9,375 bases of DNA from an uncultured Oscillospiraceae bacterium (GCA_902462665.1 CABQCM010000026.1:1-9375), one strand, 5' to 3'; counted from the stretch's first letter, positions 1 through 6,797 are shown. Notes: generated by a model from the letters alone, not told the origin. Numbers and translations are program-made.

Positions 1-380
1 TACAGGAGTACAGCGTGGGCTCCATGCTGTTTGTGATAACGGGGATGAAAGGCGAGCTCATAATAATCCGCCCCCAGTATCACCGGCCGCCCGGCCGCCA
101 CCGACCGCACGTTTTGCCTCCAAAGACGAGGGTAATCCTCTGCTGTCCGGCAGGATGTAAGCCGTACATCATCCCGACGCCATGCAATCATCGGTTCGAG
201 ATCAAGCAGCAAGCGGTCGTCGTTGTCGCACCGGCAGCCCCAACCAACGTCGAGGAGCAAGTCGGCGTTTTTCACCTGAAACAAATGAAGAAGCTGGGAC
301 AAAGCACTGTGCATGCAAAAAAAGAAATACCGCCGGTCGAATCGAAACTCAGCCCGTTCTACCGCCTCAATTTTCATCAT
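1..380 (-). CDS. BtrH-like acyltransferase (papain/C39-like fold), N-terminal part, cut by left window edge
   Basis: Reading the minus strand from an ATG at 380 gives 126 codons without a stop, running off the window. A Cys follows an aromatic run (C22 in FFFCMHSAL). Next come a glycine-rich segment (VGWGCRC, 45-51), a GRPV strand (97-100), the DYYEL segment (105-109) and a closing HGAHAVLL (119-126). This order is that of the BtrH N-terminal domain, a cysteine-protease-like fold in which butirosin BtrH transfers an acyl chain from a carrier protein to an amine. C22 and H122 are the likely catalytic pair, by inference. The start overlaps the end of ACP2 by 14 bases with no clear Shine-Dalgarno, suggesting translational coupling to its presumed partner. 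A second ATG lies at 377, and in-frame ATGs at 410 and 416 are possible alternative starts. Family assignment is by remembered pattern, and the C-terminal half is not visible. Confidence 0.72.
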   Translation of the reverse strand, partial: MMKIEAVERAEFRFDRRYFFFCMHSALSQLLHLFQVKNADLLLDVGWGCRCDNDDRLLLDLEPMIAWRRDDVRLTSCRTAEDYPRLWRQNVRSVAAGRPVILGADYYELAFHPRYHKQHGAHAVLL

Positions 381-660
381 GAACGCTTTGGCCGGCCGAT
401 TGTGCTGCATCACCATTTAAATAGTGATCCGCCACAAAATCAGTAAATTGGGAGATCGTGCCATACTCCTCCAAATTTAAATCCTCGTTTCGAAACTCAA
501 AGCCAAACCGAGCTTCCACCGACAACATCACCTTCATATAATCCACCGAATCGAGATTTAGCTCTAAAATTTCCGTCTCGGCGGTCAGGTCGGTTGGATT
601 CAACTCGGTCTCCTCGCAAAACGCCTGCAATACCTGCTCCAATATCTCTTGATTATTCAT
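367..660 (-). CDS. Acyl/peptidyl carrier protein (ACP2)
   Basis: This 97-residue acidic protein has the four-helix carrier-protein pattern. Helix 1 is NNQEILEQVLQAFCEET. The phosphopantetheine motif LNLDSVDYMKV carries the attachment Ser at S38. The following helix is VMLSVEARFGFEF, and a late YGTISQFTDFVADH helix ends the fold. It would act in the cytosol, carrying an acyl or aminoacyl chain as a thioester on a 4'-phosphopantetheine arm. The start at 660 has AGGAG upstream with about 10 bases of spacing and lies 6 bases after the aminotransferase stop. Its stop lies inside the next gene, which is BtrH-like. The position between a class III aminotransferase and a putative carrier-dependent acyltransferase suggests its cargo is aminated on the carrier and then transferred. 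The gene is visibly more AT-rich than its neighbours, which may just reflect its Asp/Glu/Asn content. Confidence 0.93.
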   Translation of the reverse strand: MNNQEILEQVLQAFCEETELNPTDLTAETEILELNLDSVDYMKVMLSVEARFGFEFRNEDLNLEEYGTISQFTDFVADHYLNGDAAQSAGQSVHDEN

Positions 661-666
661 TGATTT

Positions 667-1929
667 TCATCTCCTATGTCTAGAACCAAGCAGGGCGGCC
701 GCATCCGCCACGGCCGGTCGAATTCGCTCGGCAAAGAATTCAACATCTGCGTCGCAAAGCGCAAAGCTGGGGTACAGCCGGGACATGGGCGCGCTTAAAA
801 TCCCATATCGTCTCATGCATTCGCGCAGCGCCATATTTCCGCGCACCACCTGGCCGGTCAATTCGCTTCCCCGCGCAATGCGTCGGCTAGACTGGTGAAA
901 CGACGCGCAGACCTCCGGCCCCTGAATCACAAGGGGAAGCCCGGCCCTTTTGCAGGCATCATCCAAACAGCGATGCATTTCCCGCGTGCGCGCGCACATG
1001 GCGGGATGAAGCATATCCGCATCCCGCTCATATTCCTCCAGCGTCAAAAGAGCGGCCTGCAGCCCCAAAGCATAGCCGTTGTAGGTGCCCGCGTACACCA
1101 CGCTTCCTTCCTCATACAGCCACATCAATTCATCAGAACCCATCAACACCGTCAGCGGGGTCAGCCCATTGGTCAGGCATTTGCCGCATAGGCAAAGGTC
1201 GGGTTTTACGCCGTAGAGTCGTTGCCCTCCATCGGGCGCAAGGCGCAATCCGGTGACGATTTGGTCGAAAATCAACACAGCGCCGATACGGTCGCATCGC
1301 TGCCGCAGACCGGGTAAAAAGCCCGGCGCAGGTTCGATACCGCCGCCGTTGACGCAGACCGGTTCGGTAAGAATAGCCGCCACTTCATCCGCATGACGCT
1401 CGAGGTAACCGTCGAGCGCGGCTTCGTCGTTCCAGGGCAAAATATACACCCCGTGCGCCGCAGTCTGCTCGTTGGTTTTCTCCCACATTCCGTCGGCCAT
1501 GCCATGGTAGTTTTCCGCAAACCGAAGCACTACACGCCGGCCGGTGTAGCGTCGGGCCAGACGTATCGCATGCATGACCATCTCGGAGCCGCTTAGACCA
1601 AACTGCATGCGCTCAAAACCGGGAATCATTTTCTTTAATCGTTCCCCTACCGACACCCCCAGCACAGAACGATCGGAAACCAACCGGGGAATCTCTTCTT
1701 GCAGCCGCCGGGTCAGGCGAGGCGGATGATGCCCCAGCAGCACGGCCCCGAATTTCATGTGCAAATCAAGATATTCGTTTCCATCCAGATCCCATACCCG
1801 GCTGCCCTCCTCCCTTTGAAAATAAAGGGGACGGCTATAATCCCGCTGCTGACTGTACATCCCGTTGGGTACCACCGAGCGCATGGCTTGTTCTTGCTCG
1901 CGGGATGCTTTGGTGGAATACGCTTTCAT
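667..1929 (-). CDS. Class III PLP-dependent aminotransferase, glutamate-1-semialdehyde aminomutase-like
   Basis: This 420-residue protein has the full length and motif order of fold-type I class III aminotransferases. An N-terminal VWDLDGNEYLDL segment lies at 45-56 and a phosphate-binding SGSE at 113-116, followed by VMHAIRLAR. The PLP-stacking YHG is at 141-143, TEP at 188-190 and FDQIVTG at 221-227, with D222 as the pyridine-nitrogen Asp. K250 in the CGK motif is the likely Schiff-base lysine, and GTYNGYALGLQAAL (281-294) follows. The region around YHG, GK and GT resembles glutamate-1-semialdehyde aminomutases more than ornithine-type enzymes. The usual Glu after D222 is Gln here. Substrate unknown: aminotransferases of this type also act on carrier-bound beta-keto chains in lipopeptide assembly lines, which fits the ACP gene 6 bases downstream. 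The start at 1929 has GGAAAGGG at 8-base spacing, 3 bases after the propeller gene. Confidence 0.93.
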   Translation of the reverse strand: MKAYSTKASREQEQAMRSVVPNGMYSQQRDYSRPLYFQREEGSRVWDLDGNEYLDLHMKFGAVLLGHHPPRLTRRLQEEIPRLVSDRSVLGVSVGERLKKMIPGFERMQFGLSGSEMVMHAIRLARRYTGRRVVLRFAENYHGMADGMWEKTNEQTAAHGVYILPWNDEAALDGYLERHADEVAAILTEPVCVNGGGIEPAPGFLPGLRQRCDRIGAVLIFDQIVTGLRLAPDGGQRLYGVKPDLCLCGKCLTNGLTPLTVLMGSDELMWLYEEGSVVYAGTYNGYALGLQAALLTLEEYERDADMLHPAMCARTREMHRCLDDACKRAGLPLVIQGPEVCASFHQSSRRIARGSELTGQVVRGNMALRECMRRYGILSAPMSRLYPSFALCDADVEFFAERIRPAVADAAALLGSRHRR

Positions 1930-1932
1930 AGG

Positions 1933-3231
1933 TCAAACCCTTTCCAGACAAATGCTGTGCCCCATGGAGGTCACGGGACAATCCTGCGTATTATAAGAGA
2001 TTTGAGAAACAACGCGGCCGCTGTCAACATCCAAAATACGGATTCCCCACAAGCTGGCCAAAATGAGATAAGGGCTTCCATCCATTGGATGAAGAGTGTA
2101 CGGCGTGCGGTCGTGGTCGGGATATCGGTACGGCCCGTGGGTAAAGTCGGGAACACGGCGTTTTTTGCTGAAGGAAATTTTGCGGTATAACGTCATGCTC
2201 TCGGCATCCAGCACATGCACCTGATTGGCGAATACTGTGGCGCACAGCAGGCTTTTGCCCTGGTACAGCAGAATATCATGACTGGGAATGCGATAGAAAT
2301 CCTCCGCTTCATAGCTGCCGGTCCGGCGGATTCCCTGCCCGAAGTCATAGCGTCCCATGCGCCCCGCACCGAAGCAATAAGTCGACCAAAGGTTACTGTC
2401 TGCGATATAGGCGGTGTTGGCACAGCGTTTGTCAAACACAATATGGGATGGGCTTCTGTCGTCATAAACCGACTCAAGCTTTTTCGAACCCAGATCAAAG
2501 CGCAGGATGCGCGAACGCCCGATGCCGCCGCGCAATACCCGCAGCAAATGCTCGGGTGTATTTTCCTTCTCCACGGGGTGGGGCGGCACCGGCACGGTGC
2601 GAGGCATCTCGACCGCCACCATATACCGTGCGTCGGGCGACAAGGCGGTATCGTGAATGTTATCCGGGCCCATGGTCTGCCCTAAGATCTCGAACCGGCC
2701 GCCGGCAATATCGTACCGCCCAAAGGTAAGGGGAATATCGTCCTGTGCCTGGCGGCGCGAAAAGGAATCCATCAGATTCCATTTGGTATAATAAATCGCC
2801 CCATCCCGAATCTGGTTGGTCGAGCAATATACGTCCGACGGCTCTTCATAAATCACCTGGTAATCGTCCGAATGCAGATCCAGGCACAGAAAAAAGAAGC
2901 CGTTGATGGGATAAAGATACAGCTTTTCCTTCCAGCATCGGGCGACGTGAAACCGTAGCCGCGTATACAAATACTCCTCCAACGGTCCATGGAGAGGTAG
3001 CTGTGCTCCCGGGTAACGAGTGTGCACCCAGTCGACCAGATGTGCGACCAACGCGTCCATATTGATACGCCAGGTTGTGACCGTGCGCTTGGCCAAGTCA
3101 ATCAGAAAGCAATATTGCTGCAAATCGTTTCCGTGCGCGGGTACAAAAATGCGGCGCGCGCACTCCGGAGGACAGTCCGCGTTTCCCTCCAACCGGTGAA
3201 CCGTGCGCTGAATGGACAGCAGGTGTTCCAT
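1933..3231 (-). CDS. Probable beta-propeller protein of unknown function
   Basis: I do not recognise a named family for this 432-residue protein. From about residue 165 it shows blade-like repeats. Strands end in motifs such as RILRFDLGSKKLESVY (241-256), VHVLDAESMTLYRKI (338-352) and IRILDVDSGRVVSQI (397-411). Each is preceded by a strand start carrying a His: NIHDTALSPD (H193), PSHIVFD (H263), PSHDILL (H318), TLHPMDG (H381) and SMGHSICL (H425). This resembles YncE or virginiamycin-B-lyase-type propellers, but I cannot assign one. Residues 1-160 are different, aromatic and Cys-containing, and may form further blades or a separate domain. No signal peptide or membrane segment is evident, so it probably acts in the cytosol. 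It lies 8 bases after ACP1 and 3 bases before the aminotransferase. It could be an enzyme, a lyase or epimerase type, or a binding scaffold. AAAGGA lies about 10 bases before the ATG. Confidence 0.72.
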   Translation of the reverse strand: MEHLLSIQRTVHRLEGNADCPPECARRIFVPAHGNDLQQYCFLIDLAKRTVTTWRINMDALVAHLVDWVHTRYPGAQLPLHGPLEEYLYTRLRFHVARCWKEKLYLYPINGFFFLCLDLHSDDYQVIYEEPSDVYCSTNQIRDGAIYYTKWNLMDSFSRRQAQDDIPLTFGRYDIAGGRFEILGQTMGPDNIHDTALSPDARYMVAVEMPRTVPVPPHPVEKENTPEHLLRVLRGGIGRSRILRFDLGSKKLESVYDDRSPSHIVFDKRCANTAYIADSNLWSTYCFGAGRMGRYDFGQGIRRTGSYEAEDFYRIPSHDILLYQGKSLLCATVFANQVHVLDAESMTLYRKISFSKKRRVPDFTHGPYRYPDHDRTPYTLHPMDGSPYLILASLWGIRILDVDSGRVVSQISYNTQDCPVTSMGHSICLERV

Positions 3232-3239
3232 AGGCTATA

Positions 3240-3515
3240 TCATCCTTTCTTTTCCACCGCGGGGCTTTGCTCACACACGCCGAGGCTTTCAATATAAATT
3301 ATCAAATCTTCCAGCGTTTCATAGCGCCGGACATTGAGCTGCGCGTCCTCAAATTCCAACCCCAGGACGTCCTCCAGCCGCACCATCAGCTGAATAAAAT
3401 TCATGGAGTTTACCCCGCTGTCATCAAATCGAGAAGTCGGTTCCATCTGTGGACCGAACCGCTCTCGAAAAAGACGAAGTACTGTTTGACGCGTTGTTTC
3501 CATTGTCATCACCAT
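3240..3515 (-). CDS. Acyl/peptidyl carrier protein (ACP1)
   Basis: This protein has about 91 residues from the ATG at 3515; in-frame ATGs at 3509 and 3503 are also possible. The pattern is a carrier protein: helix 1 TRQTVLRLFRERFG, the attachment motif DSGVNSMNFIQLM with Ser S37 (NSM in place of the common DSL), helix 2-3 VRLEDVLGLEFED, and a last helix TLEDLIIYIES. The Ser should receive 4'-phosphopantetheine. An upstream in-frame TTG at 3584 gives a longer reading, but those extra residues do not fit the family. ACP1 and ACP2 differ in the residues around the Ser, so they may have separate partners. ACP1 follows radical SAM enzyme B by 65 bases, and that gap holds a hairpin covering its ribosome binding site. 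Confidence 0.9.
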   Translation of the reverse strand: MVMTMETTRQTVLRLFRERFGPQMEPTSRFDDSGVNSMNFIQLMVRLEDVLGLEFEDAQLNVRRYETLEDLIIYIESLGVCEQSPAVEKKG

Positions 3516-3516
3516 C

Positions 3517-3534
3517 CCTTTGCTCCCGCAAAGG
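3517..3534 (-). promoter_or_regulatory. RNA hairpin sequestering the ACP1 ribosome binding site
   Basis: On the minus strand, CCTTTGC-GGGA-GCAAAGG forms a perfect 7-bp stem with a GGGA loop, a GNRA-type tetraloop. The 3' arm contains AAAGG, the Shine-Dalgarno-like run just before the ATG cluster at 3515/3509/3503. If folded it would hide the ACP1 ribosome binding site. Plausible roles are translational control, coupling to ribosomes finishing the radical SAM gene, or an mRNA-processing or stability element. No T-run follows, so it is not an intrinsic terminator. The base pairing is seen; the role is inferred. Confidence 0.6.
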
Positions 3535-3580
3535 TTCCTTTCTTTGAACTCAACCATAGACCACATGTCTTGTCCCGCTC

Positions 3581-4699
3581 TCAAATCGGCTTTCTCAGCC
3601 AGCGCATCACCCGCATAAGCTGCTGGTTATCCCGCATGACATCGCAGCGCCGGCATAGCAGCGATTGGCCGGATGGAACCGCACCAAAAATCTCCTTGCG
3701 CAGCTGCTGCATTTTCTCCCCGGTGAGAATCTCGTCAAAGGATTTGTTCTTAATCGAATCGAACCGCGACGTTTTGTGATAATCGTTGCAGCAAAGGTAG
3801 CAGTCCCCGTGAACGTCCACACAGATGGAGTGAAACATATGATAACAGCCAAACAAATGGTCTGCCTCGACCGATACGTTCTGCGCGTACGCGCCGGTCA
3901 AAAGGCCCAGGCGGTCGCTGGTCTGCCATTGGCTGATTTCCAGAGAGGGCCACCGGCGGTGAATGGCCTGTGCACGCCGCTGTTTCTCCTGCGGCGTGCC
4001 TTGTACCGAAAGCCGCACGGGCATCTCCCATTGAACCGCCAAGTCCAACGCCCGAAAGGTGGTTTTCCAATCCGCTCCGCCAGTCAAGCGCGTAAAAGCC
4101 TCGGGTTCCTGCGAGGGAAGATTGACGTAACAGAAGGAGAGCACGCCGCTGTCTTTGAGCAGGCGCAGACGGTCTTCGGACAGCTTTGACGCGTTGGTGT
4201 ACAGACACAGCCGCAATCCATTGTTCGCAATCAGCCGGACGCGTTCGTCAAAAAAGGGATCGAGGGTGGGCTCGTTGTAGCTGTTGAGAGAAACTTCCCG
4301 CAACGAATCGCTGGCAGCCGCCTTTTGAAGAATATCGGCGAACAGCTCCATGGGCATGACGGCCGGCGGGATGGGATACTCCTTTTTGGGGCAGTATGCG
4401 CAGCGCCAGTTGCACTGCGTTCCAATCTCGATCTCCACCACGCGTACATCGTGCTCCTGCCACACCCGCTCGCTGTCCAGCAGCAGACGCTGCTGTATCA
4501 GAGGCTCCAGCCGGCTCGCGGTAAACTCCTGTACAAGCTCCTGCTCGGATGTGGGAGAAAGGCATCGCTTTAATATTGCCAAAGAGGCCACGTCTACCGT
4601 TTCGCTTCGGTTGGTCAAAAAGTTGTAAATGGTGTGCAGCCGGTATATTGGTTCCAATGTGCTCTCCGCAAGATAGGGAGAGGTCATGAGCATTCGCAA
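3581..4699 (-). CDS. Radical SAM enzyme B with twitch/SPASM-type auxiliary cluster domain
   Basis: This protein has about 372 residues from the TTG start. Residues 1-80 are a small helical domain of the kind often preceding SPASM radical SAM cores. The radical SAM motif is CNWRCAYC (C96, C100, C103), which binds the 4Fe-4S cluster that cleaves S-adenosylmethionine. YNEPTLDP (141-148) occupies the usual GGEP position. Downstream, C285-x17-C303-x45-C349-x2-C352 would bind one auxiliary 4Fe-4S cluster, the arrangement of a twitch domain as in BtrN, a dehydrogenase of butirosin biosynthesis. An extra Cys (C304) makes a CC pair. It is clearly paralogous to enzyme A, sharing NEPTLDP, GLRL, TN.S and VRLSVQG. 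Substrate unknown; dehydrogenation of a sugar-like alcohol is one possibility. It overlaps the upstream BtrH-like gene by 16 bases. Alternative starts are ATG at 4693 and at 4687, the latter forming ATGA with the upstream stop. Confidence 0.9.
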   Translation of the reverse strand: MRMLMTSPYLAESTLEPIYRLHTIYNFLTNRSETVDVASLAILKRCLSPTSEQELVQEFTASRLEPLIQQRLLLDSERVWQEHDVRVVEIEIGTQCNWRCAYCPKKEYPIPPAVMPMELFADILQKAAASDSLREVSLNSYNEPTLDPFFDERVRLIANNGLRLCLYTNASKLSEDRLRLLKDSGVLSFCYVNLPSQEPEAFTRLTGGADWKTTFRALDLAVQWEMPVRLSVQGTPQEKQRRAQAIHRRWPSLEISQWQTSDRLGLLTGAYAQNVSVEADHLFGCYHMFHSICVDVHGDCYLCCNDYHKTSRFDSIKNKSFDEILTGEKMQQLRKEIFGAVPSGQSLLCRRCDVMRDNQQLMRVMRWLRKPI

Positions 4700-5658
4700 C
4701 TTGCATCCTCCTTTTCCAGGTATTCGAAGCCGTAGTTCTCGTGGAACAAAGGCTGTGCCGGACGACAGAACAAAATTTGCTCCAAACAATGAATGGCGTG
4801 ACCATCCAGCCGCGCAATTTCTTCGATTGCACGGCAATCTGGACGGCGCGTGGATTCCAAAAGGCCGAGCATCTGCGTCAGTTCCCCGGCCGCTGAATTC
4901 AACAGCTTCTGCGCATCCGGGAACTGGACGGACAGCAGGCGAATCAATTCCAGCGCCCCGCTCCGGGCCTCGGCCAGCCGCTCGCACATGGCGAAATTCT
5001 GGCTATCCGGGCTCTGCACACGCACATCATGGAGCCAGGCGGAATAGGCTGCCTCGCCCACCCAAAATCCGGTGTAGGAATCCTTTCGATGCGCCAGCGC
5101 GCTGCGCACAAGCGCTATTGTGTCCCATCCGTTTTGCCGCGCCGAGCGTTGTGGGCACAGCAGCAGCAATCCCTCCATGCGCTCGTACCATTCGGCGATC
5201 TCGATCGTTTGGCCCTCGGGCGATAGACATCGTATGCTTGCCGCCGCTTCGTCCATCGAAAGAAGAATGTGCCATGCTCCCCTGCCGGAGGCTGTCCAAA
5301 ACAGCACCGGCTTGCCAAGAGAAAGCTGCTCGCGAATCCTCCCCTGAAAATACAAGGGATTGTATACTCCATTCCATTTCTCGACCAGTTCATGCAAATA
5401 TCCTGCCTGACGGCAAACCCGGCCGAGGGCGGCGCGGCAATCGGGAATGACGCAGGTGGGGTCGTGGGGGCCGTTGAAATTTTGGGGATACATTGCCGCA
5501 AAGCAAAGCCCTCCCGCTGCCAAATCCACCGCGCGGCTGACAAAGGCGTCCCCCTCGGCCTGGCGGCGATACCAGGCAAAGCAGGGCAGAAATGAAAACA
5601 CGGCTTCTGTATTGCTGCACGGCGGCGGGGGTTGTCCCAGCAAAATGGACTGCATCAT
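4684..5658 (-). CDS. Divergent BtrH-like acyltransferase (papain/C39-like fold)
   Basis: This protein has about 324 residues. I chose the tandem ATGs at 5658/5655 because AAAGGAAGG lies 4 and 7 bases upstream; the longer reading to 5751 would overlap radical SAM gene A and adds atypical residues. The N-terminal half follows the BtrH-N / C39-like layout: an early Cys (C14 in PPCSNTEAVF), a GKPVLFW strand (115-121), WHILLSMDE with H130, a strand ending CLSPEGQ (144-150) and a helix AEWYERMEGLLLL. The C-terminal half is helical, with GFWVGEAAYSAWL (197-209), like the C-terminal domains attached to BtrH family proteins. The likely role, by inference, is transfer of an acyl group from a carrier protein to an amine or hydroxyl, with C14 and H130 catalytic. 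The Asp-Pro common after the His strand in C39-type folds is Ser-Pro here (146-147). It sits between the two radical SAM paralogs. Confidence 0.68.
   Translation of the reverse strand: MMQSILLGQPPPPCSNTEAVFSFLPCFAWYRRQAEGDAFVSRAVDLAAGGLCFAAMYPQNFNGPHDPTCVIPDCRAALGRVCRQAGYLHELVEKWNGVYNPLYFQGRIREQLSLGKPVLFWTASGRGAWHILLSMDEAAASIRCLSPEGQTIEIAEWYERMEGLLLLCPQRSARQNGWDTIALVRSALAHRKDSYTGFWVGEAAYSAWLHDVRVQSPDSQNFAMCERLAEARSGALELIRLLSVQFPDAQKLLNSAAGELTQMLGLLESTRRPDCRAIEEIARLDGHAIHCLEQILFCRPAQPLFHENYGFEYLEKEDASCECS
4697..4714 (-). promoter_or_regulatory. Ribosome binding site supporting a TTG start for radical SAM enzyme B
   Basis: The minus strand reads AAAGGAGG (4714-4707), then 7 bases, then TTG (4699-4697). 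The in-frame ATG at 4693 would be 13 bases from GGAGG and the ATG at 4687 would be 19. Spacing therefore favours TTG, although Firmicutes can tolerate some variation and the ATG at 4693 remains possible. The site lies inside the last codons of the upstream gene. Confidence 0.6.
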
Positions 5659-5687
5659 TCGACCTTCCTTTCGCATTTCGACGGATT

Positions 5688-6797
5688 TTACCCGGCAGAT
5701 TCCTTTCTCTGCCGCTGGAGCGTATTCTGCATACGCTGGCACCGGCGGCATAAAAAATCAGCCGGCGCTTCCTGCGCGCCGAAAATCCATCGCTTATATT
5801 GTTGTGCGCGGCGGGTATGCAGCAGCTCGTCGAAGTCCGCGCCGCACACACTGCCAAAGCGCGCGGTCTTGGCAAAATCCTGGTCGCACAGCAGAAGATT
5901 GCCCTGCACATCCACATACAGCCGCTGTAAAATATGACCGCAGCCAGCCAGCCGCGACCGCTCTACCCGAGTGTGGGCACAGCAGGCAATCCCATCGAGG
6001 TTTCCCGCACGGTCAAAGGTTTCCCATGGAGCGATTTGGGAACGGGACACCCCAAACCATTGGCAAATGGAGTGAAGGCGCTCGTTTTTCCCCTCCCGTT
6101 CCCCCTGTACCGACAGCCGAACGTCCAGCCCTAGAGCCTTCGCCGTACGAATCACATTGTCGCTGTGAGAAAACTGTCCCACAGTGCCGGTCATCCGGTC
6201 GAACTCCGCCTCGTCGCAGGAGGGAAAGGTGAAATAAATCTGCTCCACGACCCCCGACGCGGCCAGAACTTCCAGCCGGTTTCGGTTTAAGCCGCTGCCA
6301 TTGGTAAACAAAAGCAGGCGCAGCCCCTGCCGGCGAATGCGCTCCACCCGCTGGTCAAACAGAGGGTCAAGGGTAGGCTCATTAAAATAATGCAGCGTGA
6401 CACATCGAATCTTCGGCCAAGCAGCAATCCGCTGCAAAATCTGGTCAAACAGCCGCAGGGGCATTACTTCTCGCTCGCGTTTTGCGCCGCTTGAGGGGCA
6501 GTAAACGCATCGCCAGTTGCAGAAGGTCGTGGTTTCGATTTCCACCGCTCGGATGGCGCTGGCGCTCCAGAGCCGTTTGTCTCCCCATAACAATCTATGG
6601 GAAAGCAGTTGGTCCACGGTCTCTGGGGAAAACCGCTCTGCCACGTAGCCGCGAGGCTGCAAAGCGCGGCAGTCGTTCAGTATTTTTGCTTGGAAATCCG
6701 AAAGGTTCCATCGCTGTTTGGTTATTATGTCCATGGCCGACCAGCCCTCTTCGCGGCGCATCAGACGCACCTGGGGTGAGGTGATCACATCATGCAT
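5688..6797 (-). CDS. Radical SAM enzyme A with twitch/SPASM-type auxiliary cluster domain
   Basis: This 369-residue protein starts at 6797, where AAAGGGG lies 6 bases upstream and the start overlaps the preceding gene by 8 bases. An N-terminal helical segment (20-75) precedes the radical SAM motif CNWRCVYC (C93, C97, C100). FNEPTLDP (138-145) takes the GGEP position. The C-terminal Cys set C286-x17-C304-x45-C350-x2-C353 predicts a single auxiliary 4Fe-4S cluster, the twitch architecture known from BtrN and anaerobic sulfatase-maturating enzymes. Spacing is identical to enzyme B, so the two arose by duplication and probably perform related steps on one scaffold. No precursor peptide gene is visible nearby, so a small-molecule substrate is more likely than a peptide. 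Its start and RBS make it translationally coupled to the glycosyltransferase-like gene. Confidence 0.91.
   Translation of the reverse strand: MHDVITSPQVRLMRREEGWSAMDIITKQRWNLSDFQAKILNDCRALQPRGYVAERFSPETVDQLLSHRLLWGDKRLWSASAIRAVEIETTTFCNWRCVYCPSSGAKREREVMPLRLFDQILQRIAAWPKIRCVTLHYFNEPTLDPLFDQRVERIRRQGLRLLLFTNGSGLNRNRLEVLAASGVVEQIYFTFPSCDEAEFDRMTGTVGQFSHSDNVIRTAKALGLDVRLSVQGEREGKNERLHSICQWFGVSRSQIAPWETFDRAGNLDGIACCAHTRVERSRLAGCGHILQRLYVDVQGNLLLCDQDFAKTARFGSVCGADFDELLHTRRAQQYKRWIFGAQEAPADFLCRRCQRMQNTLQRQRKESAG

Noticed and set aside
15..446. Plus-strand open frame of 143 codons at the left edge
   Set aside because: It lies antisense to the BtrH-like start and ACP2, has a low-complexity Pro/His/Arg-rich product and no ribosome binding site; the minus-strand frame has clear family motifs.
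3516..3580. RiPP precursor peptide for the radical SAM enzymes
   Set aside because: No gap in the window encodes a plausible small peptide with its own ribosome binding site; the presence of ACPs and BtrH-like proteins favours a small-molecule substrate.
3516..5751. Longer N-terminal versions of ACP1 (to 3584), radical SAM B (to 4987) and the BtrH-like protein (to 5751)
   Set aside because: The added residues overlap upstream genes or lack family character, and better ribosome binding sites lie before the shorter starts.
4686..6232. Long plus-strand open frames (254 and 261 codons) opposite the BtrH-like and radical SAM A genes
   Set aside because: They are mirror frames of GC-rich coding sequence, with Arg/Pro/Ser-rich products without recognisable domains.
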